Below are positions 1-9,180 of a DNA stretch of 64,000 nt, one piece after another (the first letter of the stretch is position 1; every line of letters begins with the position of its first letter). Position numbers and translations under genes: made by a program. The stretch spans positions 620,001 to 684,000 of the forward strand of contig NC_019675.1 in assembly GCF_000316515.1 (NCBI RefSeq). Reading direction: 5' to 3'. The notes below the pieces were generated by a model. It worked only from the letters and a program-made list of their open reading frames with translations, had not been told where the DNA came from and did not search any database. The stretch comes from Cyanobium gracile PCC 6307. GTDB lineage: Bacteria > Cyanobacteriota > Cyanobacteriia > PCC-6307 > Cyanobiaceae.

Positions 1-2654
1 TGTTGCCGCTGGTGAGAACGTTGATGTGATAGCCGCTGATCCCCACCGCATCGCTGGAGGCATTCGCGGTGGCGGCACCGGTGACCGTGCTGGCCAGCAC
101 GGTGTTGCTCAGGATCGCCGAGGCGTTGAGATCACCGTTGAGGCTGGCAGTGTTCCAGTGACCCAGCAGGCCCGCCACCTTCACATCGGAGCTGGCAGTG
201 GCATCCCCCGTCACGGCGGTCGCCGTGGTGGCGTAGGTCCCCCTCCCGTTCGCCGTCAGGTTGTCGACGGAGAAGTCGACCTTCTTGATGCCGGCGATGA
301 GGGCATAGGTGCTGGCATCGGCGTCACCGGTGATGGTGTTGGCCGCCGAGGTCGCGCTGCCGGTGCCTTCCCCTTTGCCGTTGCCGCCCAGGCCTGCCAC
401 GATCGAGCTGCCGCCCATGCTGAGGGAGGCCATGCCGTTCTCGTAGCCGCTGCCCTTGATACCGATGGCGGTCTGATCCACCGTTGTGGAGGCATTGCCG
501 GTGGTGGTGGTCGCCAGCACGTTGGGGGCGCTGGCGGTGGCGGTGCCGGTGGTGTCGCCGACGGTCCCGATCGTGATCGGCGTGCCACTGCCCAGATGGA
601 TGCCGATCGCCTTGAGTTCGGATCCACTGGAGGCATCGCCGGTGACGGCCGCAGCGGTGGTGCCCTGATCGCTGGCCGAGGCGGTACCGGTCACGTTGCC
701 GGCCCTGCCGATGGCGATCCGCACATCGTTGTCGATGCCCTTCGCGGACAGGGATGTCTGGGCTGTGGCGTCACCGGTGGTGGTGCCCGCCGAGGCGGTG
801 CCGAGCAGGGAGGCGCTGCCGGCGACATTCCCGTTCGTGCCGATCGTGATCTCGCTGTCCTTGATGCCCCGGGCCTTCTGGGCGGCGTCGGCCGTGGCAT
901 CGCCCGTCACAGAGGCTGCCGTGGCCGCCACACTGCCGCTGGCGACCGCCGCCACGCTGCCGGCCTGACCGATGGAGACCGGGGCCTTGTTGATGCCGAT
1001 CACCTTGCTGCCGTCCCCGCCGGCCTGGGCGCTGGAGTCCCCGGTGACGGCGGAGGCGTTGGCCGCCACGTTGGACGTGGCGTTGGCGTTGAAGACGCCG
1101 GTGCCGGTGATGCTCCCTCCGATGGCCAGGCTGCCCTCGTTGAAGCCCACCACCTTGGAGCCGATACCGGCTGCGGCGTTGCTCCCCGCCGTGGTGGTGA
1201 CACCGACGGCCGTGGCGGTGGCGCCGAGAACGGCTTCGGCCAGAGGACTGGTGGCGTTCTGGCCCACCGTCACCTTGGTGTCGTGGAAGCCGGCGACGAA
1301 GTCGCCAACCGCCGCGCTGGCGGCCGGATCGCCACCGGAGGTGGTGCTCTGGGCCGTGGCGGCCTGGGTGCTGCCGGCCCCGGCATAGAGCCGTGTGGCG
1401 TTGGCGCCGATGGCCAGCTTGTCGATCGAGACACCCACCACATTGGTGTTGTTGGTGGTGGCGATCACGTCCTCTCCGGCCGGCGCGGTCACCGAGGTCG
1501 CCCTGGCGACGCTCGTGCCGACCGCGGCCGCCTGGATGTCACCGTCCTTGCCGATCGTGAGGCTGCTGCCGCCGAAGCCGTCAGGCTGGGAAGCTCCCGG
1601 GAGCTTGTTCACATCGACGATGCCGCCGATCGTCGTGAGAGCCACGGTCGCCGACGCAGGACCGGTGGTCGTCGAGGCCGTGGCGTTGCCGTCCGCCTCG
1701 CCCTGAGCGGCAACGGAGCCGTTCTCACCGAAGCTGATGGCGATGCCGCCCGTCCGCTCGACCACCGGATCGGAGACCTCTCCGGTGACGATCTTGTTCG
1801 GGCCCACGGCGATGCCGGCGACCAGCTTGGCCAGGCTCTCGGCATCCGCCGAACCGGTCACGCTGGTGGCGGTGGCGTTGAACCCGCCGGTGCCGAAGGC
1901 GGAGAGGGCAGCGCTGTTGCCGAAGGAGATCTTGAGTGGGCCGGATGGGCCGTCATCGCCACCGTCGCCATAGCCACCGTCGCTGGAGCTGGCCTCGGCT
2001 TCAGGGCTGGTGTCGGTGTCCGATGGGACGACGACCTTGGCGCCGCTGGCATAGATGCCCACCACCTTGGCGCCGTCATTCCCGGCGGTGGCAGAGGAGC
2101 CGTCATCGTCGCTCGAGAGGCCCACCGACGTGGCGTTCGCCGTGTTCACCGCGGTGGCGCTGGCATCCAGGCTCGTGCCGTTGCCCGCCGTGAGCCCCAC
2201 ATTCTTGAGGCCGAACACCTTGCCGGTGTTGGCGGTGGCGGAGGAGAATCCATCGACACTGTTGGCAGCTGCCGTGGCGCCGTTGGTGGCGGTCGCTTCC
2301 ACCACCGCATTGGTGCCGACAGCGATCTGGATCGGACGTCTGCTGGCGATGATCCCGCCGGTGGGTCCGTCGTTGCTGGCGCTGGCCGTGGCATCACCGG
2401 TGGTGGTGGTGGCCGTGGCCCCCACCGTTCCCAGCTCGGTGGCCTTGAGGGTGCCCGCCGTGCCGATGGTGATCTTGCTGTTCAGGATGGCGGCCTGGGC
2501 CGTGGTGTTCGCGGTGGCACTGGCGTCACCGGAGACCACGGTATCGCTGGCCGGTGTGGTGGAAGTCGCACTCGCCGTCAGCGTCGTACTGGTCCCCACA
2601 TCGATCTTGGTCTTGTCGATGCCGACGGTGCGTGTGGTGTTGGTGGCTGTCATT
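1..2654 (-). CDS. Ala/Thr/Gly-rich repeat protein, 5' part (C-terminus beyond window)
   Basis: This reading frame stays open from an ATG at 2654 to the left window edge, giving at least 884 residues. The protein is dominated by Ala, Thr, Gly, Ser, Val and Asp and I see no Cys. Its distal half is built of units of about 45 residues. Each unit has a TGDA(T/S)A-like block, then a GI or VGI step, then an I-x-IG-x-x-G step, then an Ala/Thr/Ser-rich stretch, as expected of a beta-solenoid or beta-roll surface protein. No signal peptide is visible at the chosen start, so export by a type I or similar route is only a guess. The start is uncertain: a better ribosome site (GAGG) precedes an ATG at 2775 in the same frame, but a TGA closes that short frame before 2654. 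Family and function are not recognised beyond large repetitive, adhesin-like cyanobacterial proteins. Confidence 0.65.
190..1045 (-). repeat. About 45-residue (130-150 bp) tandem repeats inside the repeat protein
   Basis: On the plus strand the complement of the TGDA-like block (GCATCACCGG, GCGTCACCGG and variants) recurs near 203, 325, 493, 643, 768, 898 and 1033. The spacing is roughly 120-170 bp. The translated units measured between these anchors are 43-47 residues long. The copies are diverged at DNA level, so this is an old protein repeat and not a recent duplication array. Confidence 0.6.
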
Positions 2655-3075
2655 GTTTGCTGAGGATGAAGGTACTTGAAGTCCTGTAATCCCAGGAGAG
2701 GGCGAGGCAGTTGGGTCAGCCATGCCGGACCTGATTTCTACCACCGTTTCTTCCAGCCTTTTTCAGTTTTTTCATGTTGAAACCTCACCAATTATTGATT
2801 GTCTGCATTGATGCAGCGCATCGGCTGCGCATCATCTGGCGGCGACTGATATCTGCATCGCCTTGTCATCCGAAAGACTGCACCACGATTGTTTAACGAA
2901 CTGTGGCGAAGTCACCGGGCCCTCAGGAAGGGATCGGGTGGTGCGACCGCTCCGAAGGCTCAGGGCACTGGAGATGGGTTCACACATGGCGAAGCCACGA
3001 AAAAGCCGGAGAGCGTGACGCTCCCCGGCAGGGATCAGCGGAGCTGAATGGGTCCGGCTGGCGTCCGGTGGGTCG
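2655..3075. other. AT-richer intergenic region upstream of the repeat protein
   Basis: About 420 bases without a convincing gene, visibly poorer in G+C than the flanks between about 2745 and 2900. On the minus strand it holds an ATG at 2775 preceded by GAGG seven bases upstream. This opens a Lys-rich frame of about 19 codons (MKKLKKAGR start) that ends in TGA. A perfect 6-bp hairpin, CTGCAT-TG-ATGCAG, lies at 2803-2816. The right part holds the terminator of the cyclophilin gene. Confidence 0.5.
3000..3029 (-). terminator. Rho-independent terminator of the cyclophilin gene
   Basis: On the minus strand GCCGG-x-GAGCG pairs with CGCTC-x-CCGGC around a 3-base loop, with one A-C mismatch. The hairpin is followed by a run of five T. 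It lies 46 bp after the stop codon of the cyclophilin gene. Confidence 0.7.
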
Positions 3076-3516
3076 TCAGGCCTCGATCGTCACTGTGCGG
3101 ATCCGGCTGCCGTTCTTCAGGGCCAGAACCACATCCAGGTTCTCGGTGTGGCCGAACACGGTGTGCTGGCCATCCAGGTGGGGCTGGGGGCCATGGCACA
3201 GGAAGAACTGGCTGCCGCCCGTGTTGCGGCCGGCATGGGCCATCGACAGGCTGCCGGCCTTGTGCTTCTGCGCGTTGATCTCACAGGGAATCGTGTAGCC
3301 GGGTCCGCCGGTGCCGGCCATGCCGCGGGCGCCCTCGCGGCTGTTGGGGCACCCCCCCTGGGCCATGAAGCCGTCGATCACCCGGTGGAAGGCCAGGCCG
3401 TCGTAGAAGCCGTCCTTGGAGAGCTTCACGAAATTGGCGACGGTGCCGGGGGCATCGGCGTCGAACAGATCGATGGTGATCAGGCCGGCGTCGGTGTCCA
3501 TCAGGGCCTTGGTCAC
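3076..3516 (-). CDS. Cyclophilin-type peptidyl-prolyl cis-trans isomerase
   Basis: A 146-residue single-domain cyclophilin that catalyses cis-trans isomerisation of prolyl bonds, probably in the cytoplasm because no signal peptide is present. Diagnostic family segments are visible: [13 protein letters not shown] with the catalytic Arg, the GGPGYTI stretch, [14 protein letters not shown] and the LDGQHTVFG segment. The length suits the small bacterial PpiB class. I chose a GTG start at 3516 ([11 protein letters not shown]) because related proteins usually begin MTKALM. The longer frame to 3588 would run into the divergent mtnP gene, and an ATG five codons inside is an alternative. A candidate -10 box (TACAGT, minus strand, 3537-3542) lies 20 nt upstream of this start. 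A terminator follows. Confidence 0.9.
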   Translation of the reverse strand: MTKALMDTDAGLITIDLFDADAPGTVANFVKLSKDGFYDGLAFHRVIDGFMAQGGCPNSREGARGMAGTGGPGYTIPCEINAQKHKAGSLSMAHAGRNTGGSQFFLCHGPQPHLDGQHTVFGHTENLDVVLALKNGSRIRTVTIEA

Positions 3517-3565
3517 GGTCGAGGAGGCAAACTTCGACTGTATCCGTCCAGGGCACCCCGTATCC

Positions 3566-4561
3566 ATGGCCAGCACCGAGCCCCGCACCCCTTCACCCCA
3601 GGCCAGCGGTCTGCCGACGTCCGACCTTGCAAGGGCCCGCCTGGGGGTGCTCGGCGGCAGCGGCCTTTATGCCATGGAGGGCCTCGAGGACGTGCGTGAA
3701 CTGACGGTCGACACCCCCTACGGGGCCCCCTCGGACAGCCTGCGGATCGGCCGCATCGGCGATCTGGAGGTGGTGTTCCTGGCCCGCCACGGCCGTCACC
3801 ACACCTTCACCCCCAGTGAGGTTCCCTACCGGGCCAACCTGTGGGCCCTGCGCTCCCTCGGCGTTCGCTGGATCCTGTCGGTGTCCGCCGTGGGTTCCCT
3901 GCAGGAGAGCGTGCGGCCCCTGGACATGGTGGTGCCCGATCAGTTCATCGATCGCACCATGCAGCGGCCGCTCACCTTCTTCGGGGAGGGCCTGGTGGCC
4001 CACGTCGGCAATGCGGACCCCTACTGCGCCGTGCTCTCCCGGGTCCTCGGCGACGTCAGTGACAGCCTGATGCCGGAAGGGCGCCAGCTGCACCGCGGCG
4101 GCACCTACCTCTGCATGGAGGGGCCGGCCTTCTCCACCCGGGCGGAATCGGAGCTTTACCGCTCCTGGGGCTGCACGGTGATCGGCATGACCAACCACAC
4201 CGAAGCCCGGCTGGCCCGGGAGGCGGAGATGGCCTACGCCACCCTGGCGATGGTCACCGACTACGACTGCTGGCATGCGATGCATGACGCGGTCACCGTC
4301 GAGCTGGTGATCGACAACCTGCGGGCCAATGCGGCCCTCGCCCAGCAGATCGTGCGGCTGGCCGCCGAACGGGTGCAGGCCCTGCGGCCCCCCAGCCCGG
4401 CCCACCAGGCCCTGCGCGATGCGCTGATGACCCCGGCCGCCCAGGTGCCGCCGGCCACCCGGCGCCGCACCGAGCTGTTCACCGCCCCCTACTGGGGACC
4501 GTTCAGCGAGGGTGAGGTCACGACGGCGGCGACATCGGGGGCGGCGACGGCGGCAGGCTGA
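3566..4561 (+). CDS. mtnP: S-methyl-5'-thioadenosine phosphorylase
   Basis: Phosphorolyses methylthioadenosine to adenine and methylthioribose 1-phosphate. This recycles the by-product of aminopropyl transfer to polyamines. At 331 residues it belongs to the nucleoside phosphorylase (PNP/MTAP) family. Visible motifs are the N-terminal GVLGGSGLY phosphate-binding loop, the [13 protein letters not shown] segment, [15 protein letters not shown], and [16 protein letters not shown] followed by VTDYDCW. The start ATG at 3566 leaves a short low-complexity leader before the domain. Its last 44 bp overlap the convergent murQ gene, so the 3' end encodes both proteins on opposite strands. A polyamine-type aminopropyltransferase is also present far downstream in this window, a metabolic link but not an operon. 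Confidence 0.9.
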   Translation: MASTEPRTPSPQASGLPTSDLARARLGVLGGSGLYAMEGLEDVRELTVDTPYGAPSDSLRIGRIGDLEVVFLARHGRHHTFTPSEVPYRANLWALRSLGVRWILSVSAVGSLQESVRPLDMVVPDQFIDRTMQRPLTFFGEGLVAHVGNADPYCAVLSRVLGDVSDSLMPEGRQLHRGGTYLCMEGPAFSTRAESELYRSWGCTVIGMTNHTEARLAREAEMAYATLAMVTDYDCWHAMHDAVTVELVIDNLRANAALAQQIVRLAAERVQALRPPSPAHQALRDALMTPAAQVPPATRRRTELFTAPYWGPFSEGEVTTAATSGAATAAG

Positions 4562-5474
4562 CGCCGAGGGCCTCGAGGCACTGGCGCAGGCCGGGGCCGT
4601 GGCGCTCCAGGGCCGATCGGGCCGCCCCGGCCTCAAGGCCGGAGGCGGCCATCAGCAGCGCCAGCCGCACCGATCCTCCGGCCCGCTCCAGCAGCTCCAG
4701 CCCCTGTGCGCGGGGTACGGCGGCCAGATCCCGCAGGATGCGCAGGGCCCGGTCCTCCAGCTTGCTGTTGGTGACGGCCACATCCACCATCCGGTTGCCG
4801 TACACCTTGCCCAGGCGCACCATCACGCCGGTGGAGAGGATGTTGAGGGCCATCTTGGTGGCGGTGCCCGCCTTGAGCCGGGTGGAGCCGGTCAGCAGTT
4901 CCGGCCCGGTCAGCAGGCGGATGTCGATGTCGCAGGGCATCGGCCCCTGGTCGGCGGGAACGCAGGCCATGGCCACGGTGAGGGCCCCGATCGCCTGGCC
5001 GTGGGCCAGACCCCCCAGCACGTAGGGGGTGGTGCCGCCGGCGGCGATGCCCACCAGGGCGTCCCCGGGGCCGAAACCCCGCTGGACCAGGTCGTCGCGA
5101 CCCGCCTCCCGCAGGTCCTCCAGTCCTTCGGAGCTGCGCAGCAGCGCCGCCGCCCCGCCCGCCAGCACCCCCTGGACCAGCTCGGGGGGACTGCAGAAGG
5201 TGGGTGGACACTCCGCCGCGTCGAGCACTCCGAGCCGTCCGGAGGTTCCCGCCCCCAGGTAGAAGAGGCGCCCGCCGCCGGCGAGCCGCGCCGCGATGGC
5301 GTCGATGGCGGCCGTCAGCTCCCCGGCGGCGGCGGCCACCGCCTGCTGGGGCAGCAGGTCGTTGGCACAGAAGAGATCCACCAGGCTGGCCGTCGGCAGC
5401 TGGTCGAGGGTCTCGCTGGCCGGGTTGGCCCGCTCGGTGAGCAGATGGCCCCTGTCGCCGCCGGGGGCGCTCAA
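4518..5474 (-). CDS. murQ: N-acetylmuramic acid 6-phosphate etherase
   Basis: Cleaves the lactyl ether of MurNAc 6-phosphate to GlcNAc 6-phosphate and D-lactate, in cytoplasmic recycling of cell-wall sugars. The 318-residue protein has the family's SIS fold. LGAGTSGRLGVLDAAECPPTF, at about residues 73-93, carries the catalytic-site Glu in DAAECPPTF. The N-terminal LLTERANPAS and the later GIAAGGTTPYV and KAGTATKMALN segments are also typical. The start overlaps the DUF3110 stop by 4 bp, so it is the last gene of the dnaK1-dnaJ-DUF3110-murQ run. The 3' end overlaps mtnP by 44 bp. Confidence 0.92.
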   Translation of the reverse strand: MSAPGGDRGHLLTERANPASETLDQLPTASLVDLFCANDLLPQQAVAAAAGELTAAIDAIAARLAGGGRLFYLGAGTSGRLGVLDAAECPPTFCSPPELVQGVLAGGAAALLRSSEGLEDLREAGRDDLVQRGFGPGDALVGIAAGGTTPYVLGGLAHGQAIGALTVAMACVPADQGPMPCDIDIRLLTGPELLTGSTRLKAGTATKMALNILSTGVMVRLGKVYGNRMVDVAVTNSKLEDRALRILRDLAAVPRAQGLELLERAGGSVRLALLMAASGLEAGAARSALERHGPGLRQCLEALGVSLPPSPPPMSPPS

Positions 5475-5902
5475 AGCAGACCTTCGAGGCGACGGCGGAA
5501 GGCCTCCAGCTCCGTATCGCCGGCGGGGCCATGGGGATCGTCCGCCTCGGGGGCCGCCGGCTCCTCCTTCCAGCCCGTCACTTCCATGTTGCGTTCCGGT
5601 GGAGCGAGCAGCAGCCGCTCCTCCTCGCTCTCGGGCATGAAGCCGGCGGGGACGAAGCGGGCCTCGTAACCCGCCTCGGCGCAGAAATCCTCCAGATCCT
5701 GGCGGTTGAGGGCCTCCACGCAGGGCACCGGAAAGTCCTGGGCCTCGAGCAACCCGGCATAGCGCTCGGCGTCGTCGGGGTTCTCGAACAACAGCACCAC
5801 CGTGCGACCGCCGAGCTCGAGCGAGTGGATGCCTTCCTGGTCGCTGCCCGGATCGAACAGCAGGACATGCACCGGGTTGGGTGGGAGACCGCCGTCTGTC
5901 AC
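5471..5902 (-). CDS. DUF3110 domain-containing protein
   Basis: A 143-residue soluble protein with the cyanobacterial/plastid DUF3110 pattern. VHVLLFDPGSDQEGIHSLEL opens the domain, followed by the VVLLFENPDDAERYAGLLE segment and LNRQDLEDFCAEAGYEARFVP, at about residues 11-90. The C-terminal third (PESEEERLLLAPPERN onward) is acidic and variable. No catalytic residues are recognisable and the family function is unknown to me. It sits between dnaJ (56-bp gap) and murQ (4-bp overlap) on one strand, consistent with co-transcription. Confidence 0.85.
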   Translation of the reverse strand: MTDGGLPPNPVHVLLFDPGSDQEGIHSLELGGRTVVLLFENPDDAERYAGLLEAQDFPVPCVEALNRQDLEDFCAEAGYEARFVPAGFMPESEEERLLLAPPERNMEVTGWKEEPAAPEADDPHGPAGDTELEAFRRRLEGLL

Positions 5903-5958
5903 ATCGTCAGGGGTGGGGCGCTGGCCAGTGTCTCATCCGCCGGCGGTCGATGGGGCGT

Positions 5959-6903
5959 TCAGTCCCCGTCCCTGGGGCCGTTCTGCTCCCGGTCCAGCTC
6001 CCGCAGCCGCCGGAACAGGGCCTCCTCCGCCTCCGTCGGCCGCTCCGGAACGACGATTCTCACCTCCACCAGCTGGTCGCCGCGCTGCTCCCCCAGCCGC
6101 TGCCCCCGCTGCCGCAGCCGCAGCAGCCGGCCGCTGGAGGATCCGGCCGGCACCCTGAGCCGCACAGGCCCCTCCAGGGTCGGCACCACCGCCTGGCAGC
6201 CGAGGGCGGCATCGGCGGGATGGAGATCGAGCTGGTAGTGCACCCGCAGGCCATCGATGCGCAGACCCTCCGCGGTGCGCACCCGCAGCTGCAGGAAGTG
6301 ATCAGCCCCGCCGGGCGCCACCCCCGCCAGCCGCAGCCGCCAGCCATCCCCCGCCAGGGGCGGGGTCCAGACCTCCACCACCGTGCCGTCCCGCAGCTCC
6401 AGCTCCAGCCGCTGACCACTGAGCGCCTGCTCCGGGGCGAGGGTCACGAGGGTCTCCTCGTCTGTGGTAGCCATCACCGGTGGCGGCGCGGCCGGCGCCG
6501 TCGCCACCTCGCCGGCGGCAGGGGGATCCTCCTCGACGGGCTCCTCCTCCCAGTCCCGCGGGCTACGGCGCTCCTGGCCGAACAGTTCCGCCAGGTAGTC
6601 CTCGAAGCGGGGAAAGCCGGTGGCGAAGGGATCGGCGTCGAGCCCGGCGCTGTCCTGGCCCTCACCGGCTTCCCAGGCGCGACGGCGGGCCGGATCGGAG
6701 AGCACCGCATAGGCCTCGTTGACCTCCTTGAAGCGGGCCTCCGCCACCGGGTCGTTGTCGTTGAGGTCCGGGTGCCAGCGGCGGGCCTGCTGGCGGAAGG
6801 CCCGCTTGATGCCGGCGGCGTCGGCGCCCGGAGCCAGCCCGAGCACCTCCCAGTGATCGCGGGCGGCCGTGGCCGCCGGGTCCGACGTGGGGGACTGGCT
6901 CAC
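5959..6903 (-). CDS. DnaJ-type co-chaperone without zinc finger (type II J protein)
   Basis: A 314-residue Hsp40. The J domain occupies about residues 16-80 with the essential HPD at 44-46. It is followed by an acidic, low-complexity linker of about 80 residues instead of the usual Gly/Phe and CxxCxGxG zinc-finger regions. The C-terminal peptide-binding region then runs to the end (LEGPVRLRVPAGSSSGRLLRL is typical of DnaJ C domains). It should stimulate the ATPase of the DnaK encoded five bases upstream. That adjacency on one strand makes a dedicated DnaK1-DnaJ pair likely. The domain layout resembles CbpA-like proteins more than canonical DnaJ. Confidence 0.9.
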   Translation of the reverse strand: MSQSPTSDPAATAARDHWEVLGLAPGADAAGIKRAFRQQARRWHPDLNDNDPVAEARFKEVNEAYAVLSDPARRRAWEAGEGQDSAGLDADPFATGFPRFEDYLAELFGQERRSPRDWEEEPVEEDPPAAGEVATAPAAPPPVMATTDEETLVTLAPEQALSGQRLELELRDGTVVEVWTPPLAGDGWRLRLAGVAPGGADHFLQLRVRTAEGLRIDGLRVHYQLDLHPADAALGCQAVVPTLEGPVRLRVPAGSSSGRLLRLRQRGQRLGEQRGDQLVEVRIVVPERPTEAEEALFRRLRELDREQNGPRDGD

Positions 6904-6908
6904 GACCC

Positions 6909-9056
6909 TCAGCCGTCGGCCCAGGGATCGTCCTGGTCGTAGCGGCCGCCGCGGCGTGGACGGTGCCGCTCGCCGGAGACCTCACGGTCGTAGGGCTCCT
7001 GGCGATCCCAGGTGCGACCGTTGTCCCAACGGCGGGGGGGGAGGTCGTCGTCGTAGCCGGCCTCCCGCTCGGCGAAGCGGCCGAGGGGGTAGGGATCCCG
7101 CTGCAGCGGCCGGGGCGGACTCGACCAGGGGTCGGAGCGGCCCGATCCGCCCCAGTCGTCCCAGTCATCGTCCGAGAAGAGTTCGTCCTTGAGGGACCCC
7201 AGGGTGTTCTTGAGGCCCTTGAGGGGTCCGCTCTCCGCCCGCCGTTCCCCCAGCAGACGCCGGTTGAGACCGAACAGGGCCTCCTGCAGCTGGCTCACGG
7301 CCAGCTCGAGGTCGGCGGGGTCCTCCTGGGTGAGCACGTCCTGCACGTCCCGCAGGGCCAGCTCCACGGCACGCTGCTGGCGGTCGGCACCGGCGGGACC
7401 CAGCTCCAGGGCGGCATCCCGCAGCCGCCGCTCGGCCTGGGCCACCAGGGTCTGGGCGCGGTTGCGGCGGTCGATCACGGCCCGCTTGCGGCGGTCCTCC
7501 ACCGACTTGCGTTCCGCCTCCTCCAGCAGCCGGTTGATCTCCTCCTCGCTGAGGTTCGATCCCCCCTGGATCGAGACGCTCTGCTGGCGCCCGGTGGTGC
7601 GGTCGGTGGCGGACACCTGCAGCAGGCCGTTGGCGTCGATGTCGAAGGACACCTGCACCTGGGGCACACCGCGGGGGGCCGGCGGGATGCCGGACAGGCG
7701 GAAGCGGCCGAGGGACTTGTTGTCGGCGGCCATCTGGCGCTCCCCCTGCAGCACGTGGATCTCCACCGACGACTGGTTGGCCTCCGAGGTGCTGAACAGA
7801 TCCGACTTGCGCACCGGGATCGGGGTGTTGCGGGGAATCAGCACCTTCATCACCCCACCGATGGTCTCCAGTCCGAGGGACAGGGGCGTGACGTCGTTGA
7901 GCATCAGGTCGCGGAGCTCACCGGTCAGGATGCCGGCCTGCACCGCCGCACCGATCGCCACCACCTCGTCGGGATTGACCGACTGGCAGGGTTCCCGGGG
8001 AATCAGGGTGCGCACCATCTCCTGCACCATCGGCATCCGGGTGGACCCGCCCACCAGCACGACGTCATCGATGGCGTCGGCACTCAGACCCGAATCCCGC
8101 AGGGCCCGCTGGACGGGCCGCAGCAGCCGGTCGAGCAGGTCGGGACAGAGCCCCTCGAAGGTGCCCCGCTCCAGGGTGGTCTCGATGTGGAGGGGGCCGT
8201 CGGGTCCCGTGGCGATGAACGGCAGCGACAGCGGCGTGCTCTGCACGCCCGAGAGCTCCTGCTTGGCCTTCTCGGCGGCCTCGGTGAGCCGCTGCAGCGC
8301 CTGGCGGTCACGGCGCAGGTCGATGGTGTGCTCAGCCAGGAAGGCATCGGCCACCCAGTCGACGATGCGACGGTCCCAGTCGTTGCCCCCCAGCTGCGTG
8401 TCACCGCTGGTGGCCATCACGTCGAAGACGCCGTTGGCGATGCGCAGCACGGAGACGTCGAAGGTGCCGCCGCCCAGGTCGAACACCAGCACCCGCTTGA
8501 CGGTGCTGCGGTCAAAGCCATAGGCCAGCGCCGCCGCGGTGGGTTCGTTGAGGATGCGCTCCACCGTGATGCCCGCCAGCCGGCCGGCGTCGCGGGTGGC
8601 CTGGCGCTGGGCATCGTTGAAATAGGCCGGCACCGTGATCACCGCCGCCTCGACCGCTTCGCCCAGGTAGGTGGTGGCGTCGTCCACCAGCTTGCGCAGG
8701 ATCGAGGCCACCAGTTCCTCGGGGGCGTACTCCCGTTCCGTGGCCGGGCAAATGACGCGCACATTGCCCTGGTCGTTGGCCCGCACGCTGTAGGGCACCC
8801 CCAGGCTGCCCTCGTCGAGTTCGTCCCAGCTGCGGCCAACGAAGCGCTTGAGGTTAGCGAAGGTGTTGCGGGGATTGAGCACCAGCTGGCGCCGGGCCAG
8901 CTGGCCCACGAGCAGCTCCTGGTCGCGGCTGAACCCCACCACCGAGGGGGTGGTGCGCCCCCCCTCCGCATTGGCGATGACCTGGGGTCTGCCGCCTTCG
9001 AGCACGGCCACCACCGAATTGGTGGTGCCCAGATCGATGCCGACGATGCGCCCCAT
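6909..9056 (-). CDS. Hsp70 chaperone, cyanobacterial DnaK1-like
   Basis: ATP-dependent Hsp70 chaperone of 715 residues. GIDLGTTNS (5-13), the LVFDLGGGTFDVSVL phosphate-2 loop and VLVGGSTRMP mark the ATPase domain. The substrate-binding domain follows (NDVTPLSLGLETIGGV, then SVSIQGGSNLSEEEI). The C-terminal tail is long, charged and rich in Arg, Asp and Trp from about residue 620. It ends DPWADG, not in the EEVD-like end used by other Hsp70s. That tail fits the cyanobacterial DnaK1 group and not the essential DnaK2, which is an inference from memory. It is divergent from pstC. A candidate -10 (TAGCGT, minus strand) lies 21 nt before the ATG. No CIRCE element was found upstream. Confidence 0.93.
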   Translation of the reverse strand: MGRIVGIDLGTTNSVVAVLEGGRPQVIANAEGGRTTPSVVGFSRDQELLVGQLARRQLVLNPRNTFANLKRFVGRSWDELDEGSLGVPYSVRANDQGNVRVICPATEREYAPEELVASILRKLVDDATTYLGEAVEAAVITVPAYFNDAQRQATRDAGRLAGITVERILNEPTAAALAYGFDRSTVKRVLVFDLGGGTFDVSVLRIANGVFDVMATSGDTQLGGNDWDRRIVDWVADAFLAEHTIDLRRDRQALQRLTEAAEKAKQELSGVQSTPLSLPFIATGPDGPLHIETTLERGTFEGLCPDLLDRLLRPVQRALRDSGLSADAIDDVVLVGGSTRMPMVQEMVRTLIPREPCQSVNPDEVVAIGAAVQAGILTGELRDLMLNDVTPLSLGLETIGGVMKVLIPRNTPIPVRKSDLFSTSEANQSSVEIHVLQGERQMAADNKSLGRFRLSGIPPAPRGVPQVQVSFDIDANGLLQVSATDRTTGRQQSVSIQGGSNLSEEEINRLLEEAERKSVEDRRKRAVIDRRNRAQTLVAQAERRLRDAALELGPAGADRQQRAVELALRDVQDVLTQEDPADLELAVSQLQEALFGLNRRLLGERRAESGPLKGLKNTLGSLKDELFSDDDWDDWGGSGRSDPWSSPPRPLQRDPYPLGRFAEREAGYDDDLPPRRWDNGRTWDRQEPYDREVSGERHRPRRGGRYDQDDPWADG

Positions 9057-9077
9057 GGAAATCCTGATGGCGGCCCA

Positions 9078-9083
9078 ACGCTA
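9078..9083 (-). promoter_or_regulatory. Candidate -10 box of dnaK1
   Basis: TAGCGT on the minus strand with 21 nt to the ATG, fitting the TANNNT placement seen at many genes in the window. No convincing -35 is visible. Confidence 0.4.
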
Positions 9084-9099
9084 CCGGAGCCTGTCGACC

Positions 9100-9129
9100 G
9101 TTAAACCGAGCTTAAACGGGCCGGCTGAA
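9100..9129 (+). promoter_or_regulatory. Candidate Pho box of the pst operon
   Basis: GTTAAACC, then a 3-base spacer, then CTTAAACG, then a 3-base spacer, then a weaker CGGCTGAA. Eight-base repeats on an 11-base period match the known cyanobacterial Pho-box form PyTTAAPyPy(T/A) with 3-bp spacers, bound by the PhoB-type response regulator under phosphate limitation. It lies 52-81 bp upstream of pstC, and its position between pstC and dnaK1 means it could also touch dnaK1. Confidence 0.6.
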
Positions 9130-9180
9130 ACTCGTGCTGAGATCAGGAGCAACGTCCATGCCGACCGGCATCATTGCTGC

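Noticed and set aside
1-2654. CRISPR array in the repetitive left end
   Set aside because: The repeats are degenerate, about 130-150 bp, in frame and translated; no short identical direct repeats with unique spacers exist there.
26-2689. Plus-strand open frame of 887 codons opposite the repeat protein
   Set aside because: It is rich in Gly, Arg and His with no domain pattern, and the minus frame has the clear repeating TGDA units. The openness comes from biased GC-rich codons.
9057-9180. CIRCE heat-shock operator upstream of dnaK1
   Set aside because: No TTAGCACTC-N9-GAGTGCTAA repeat is visible; only Pho-like repeats were found.
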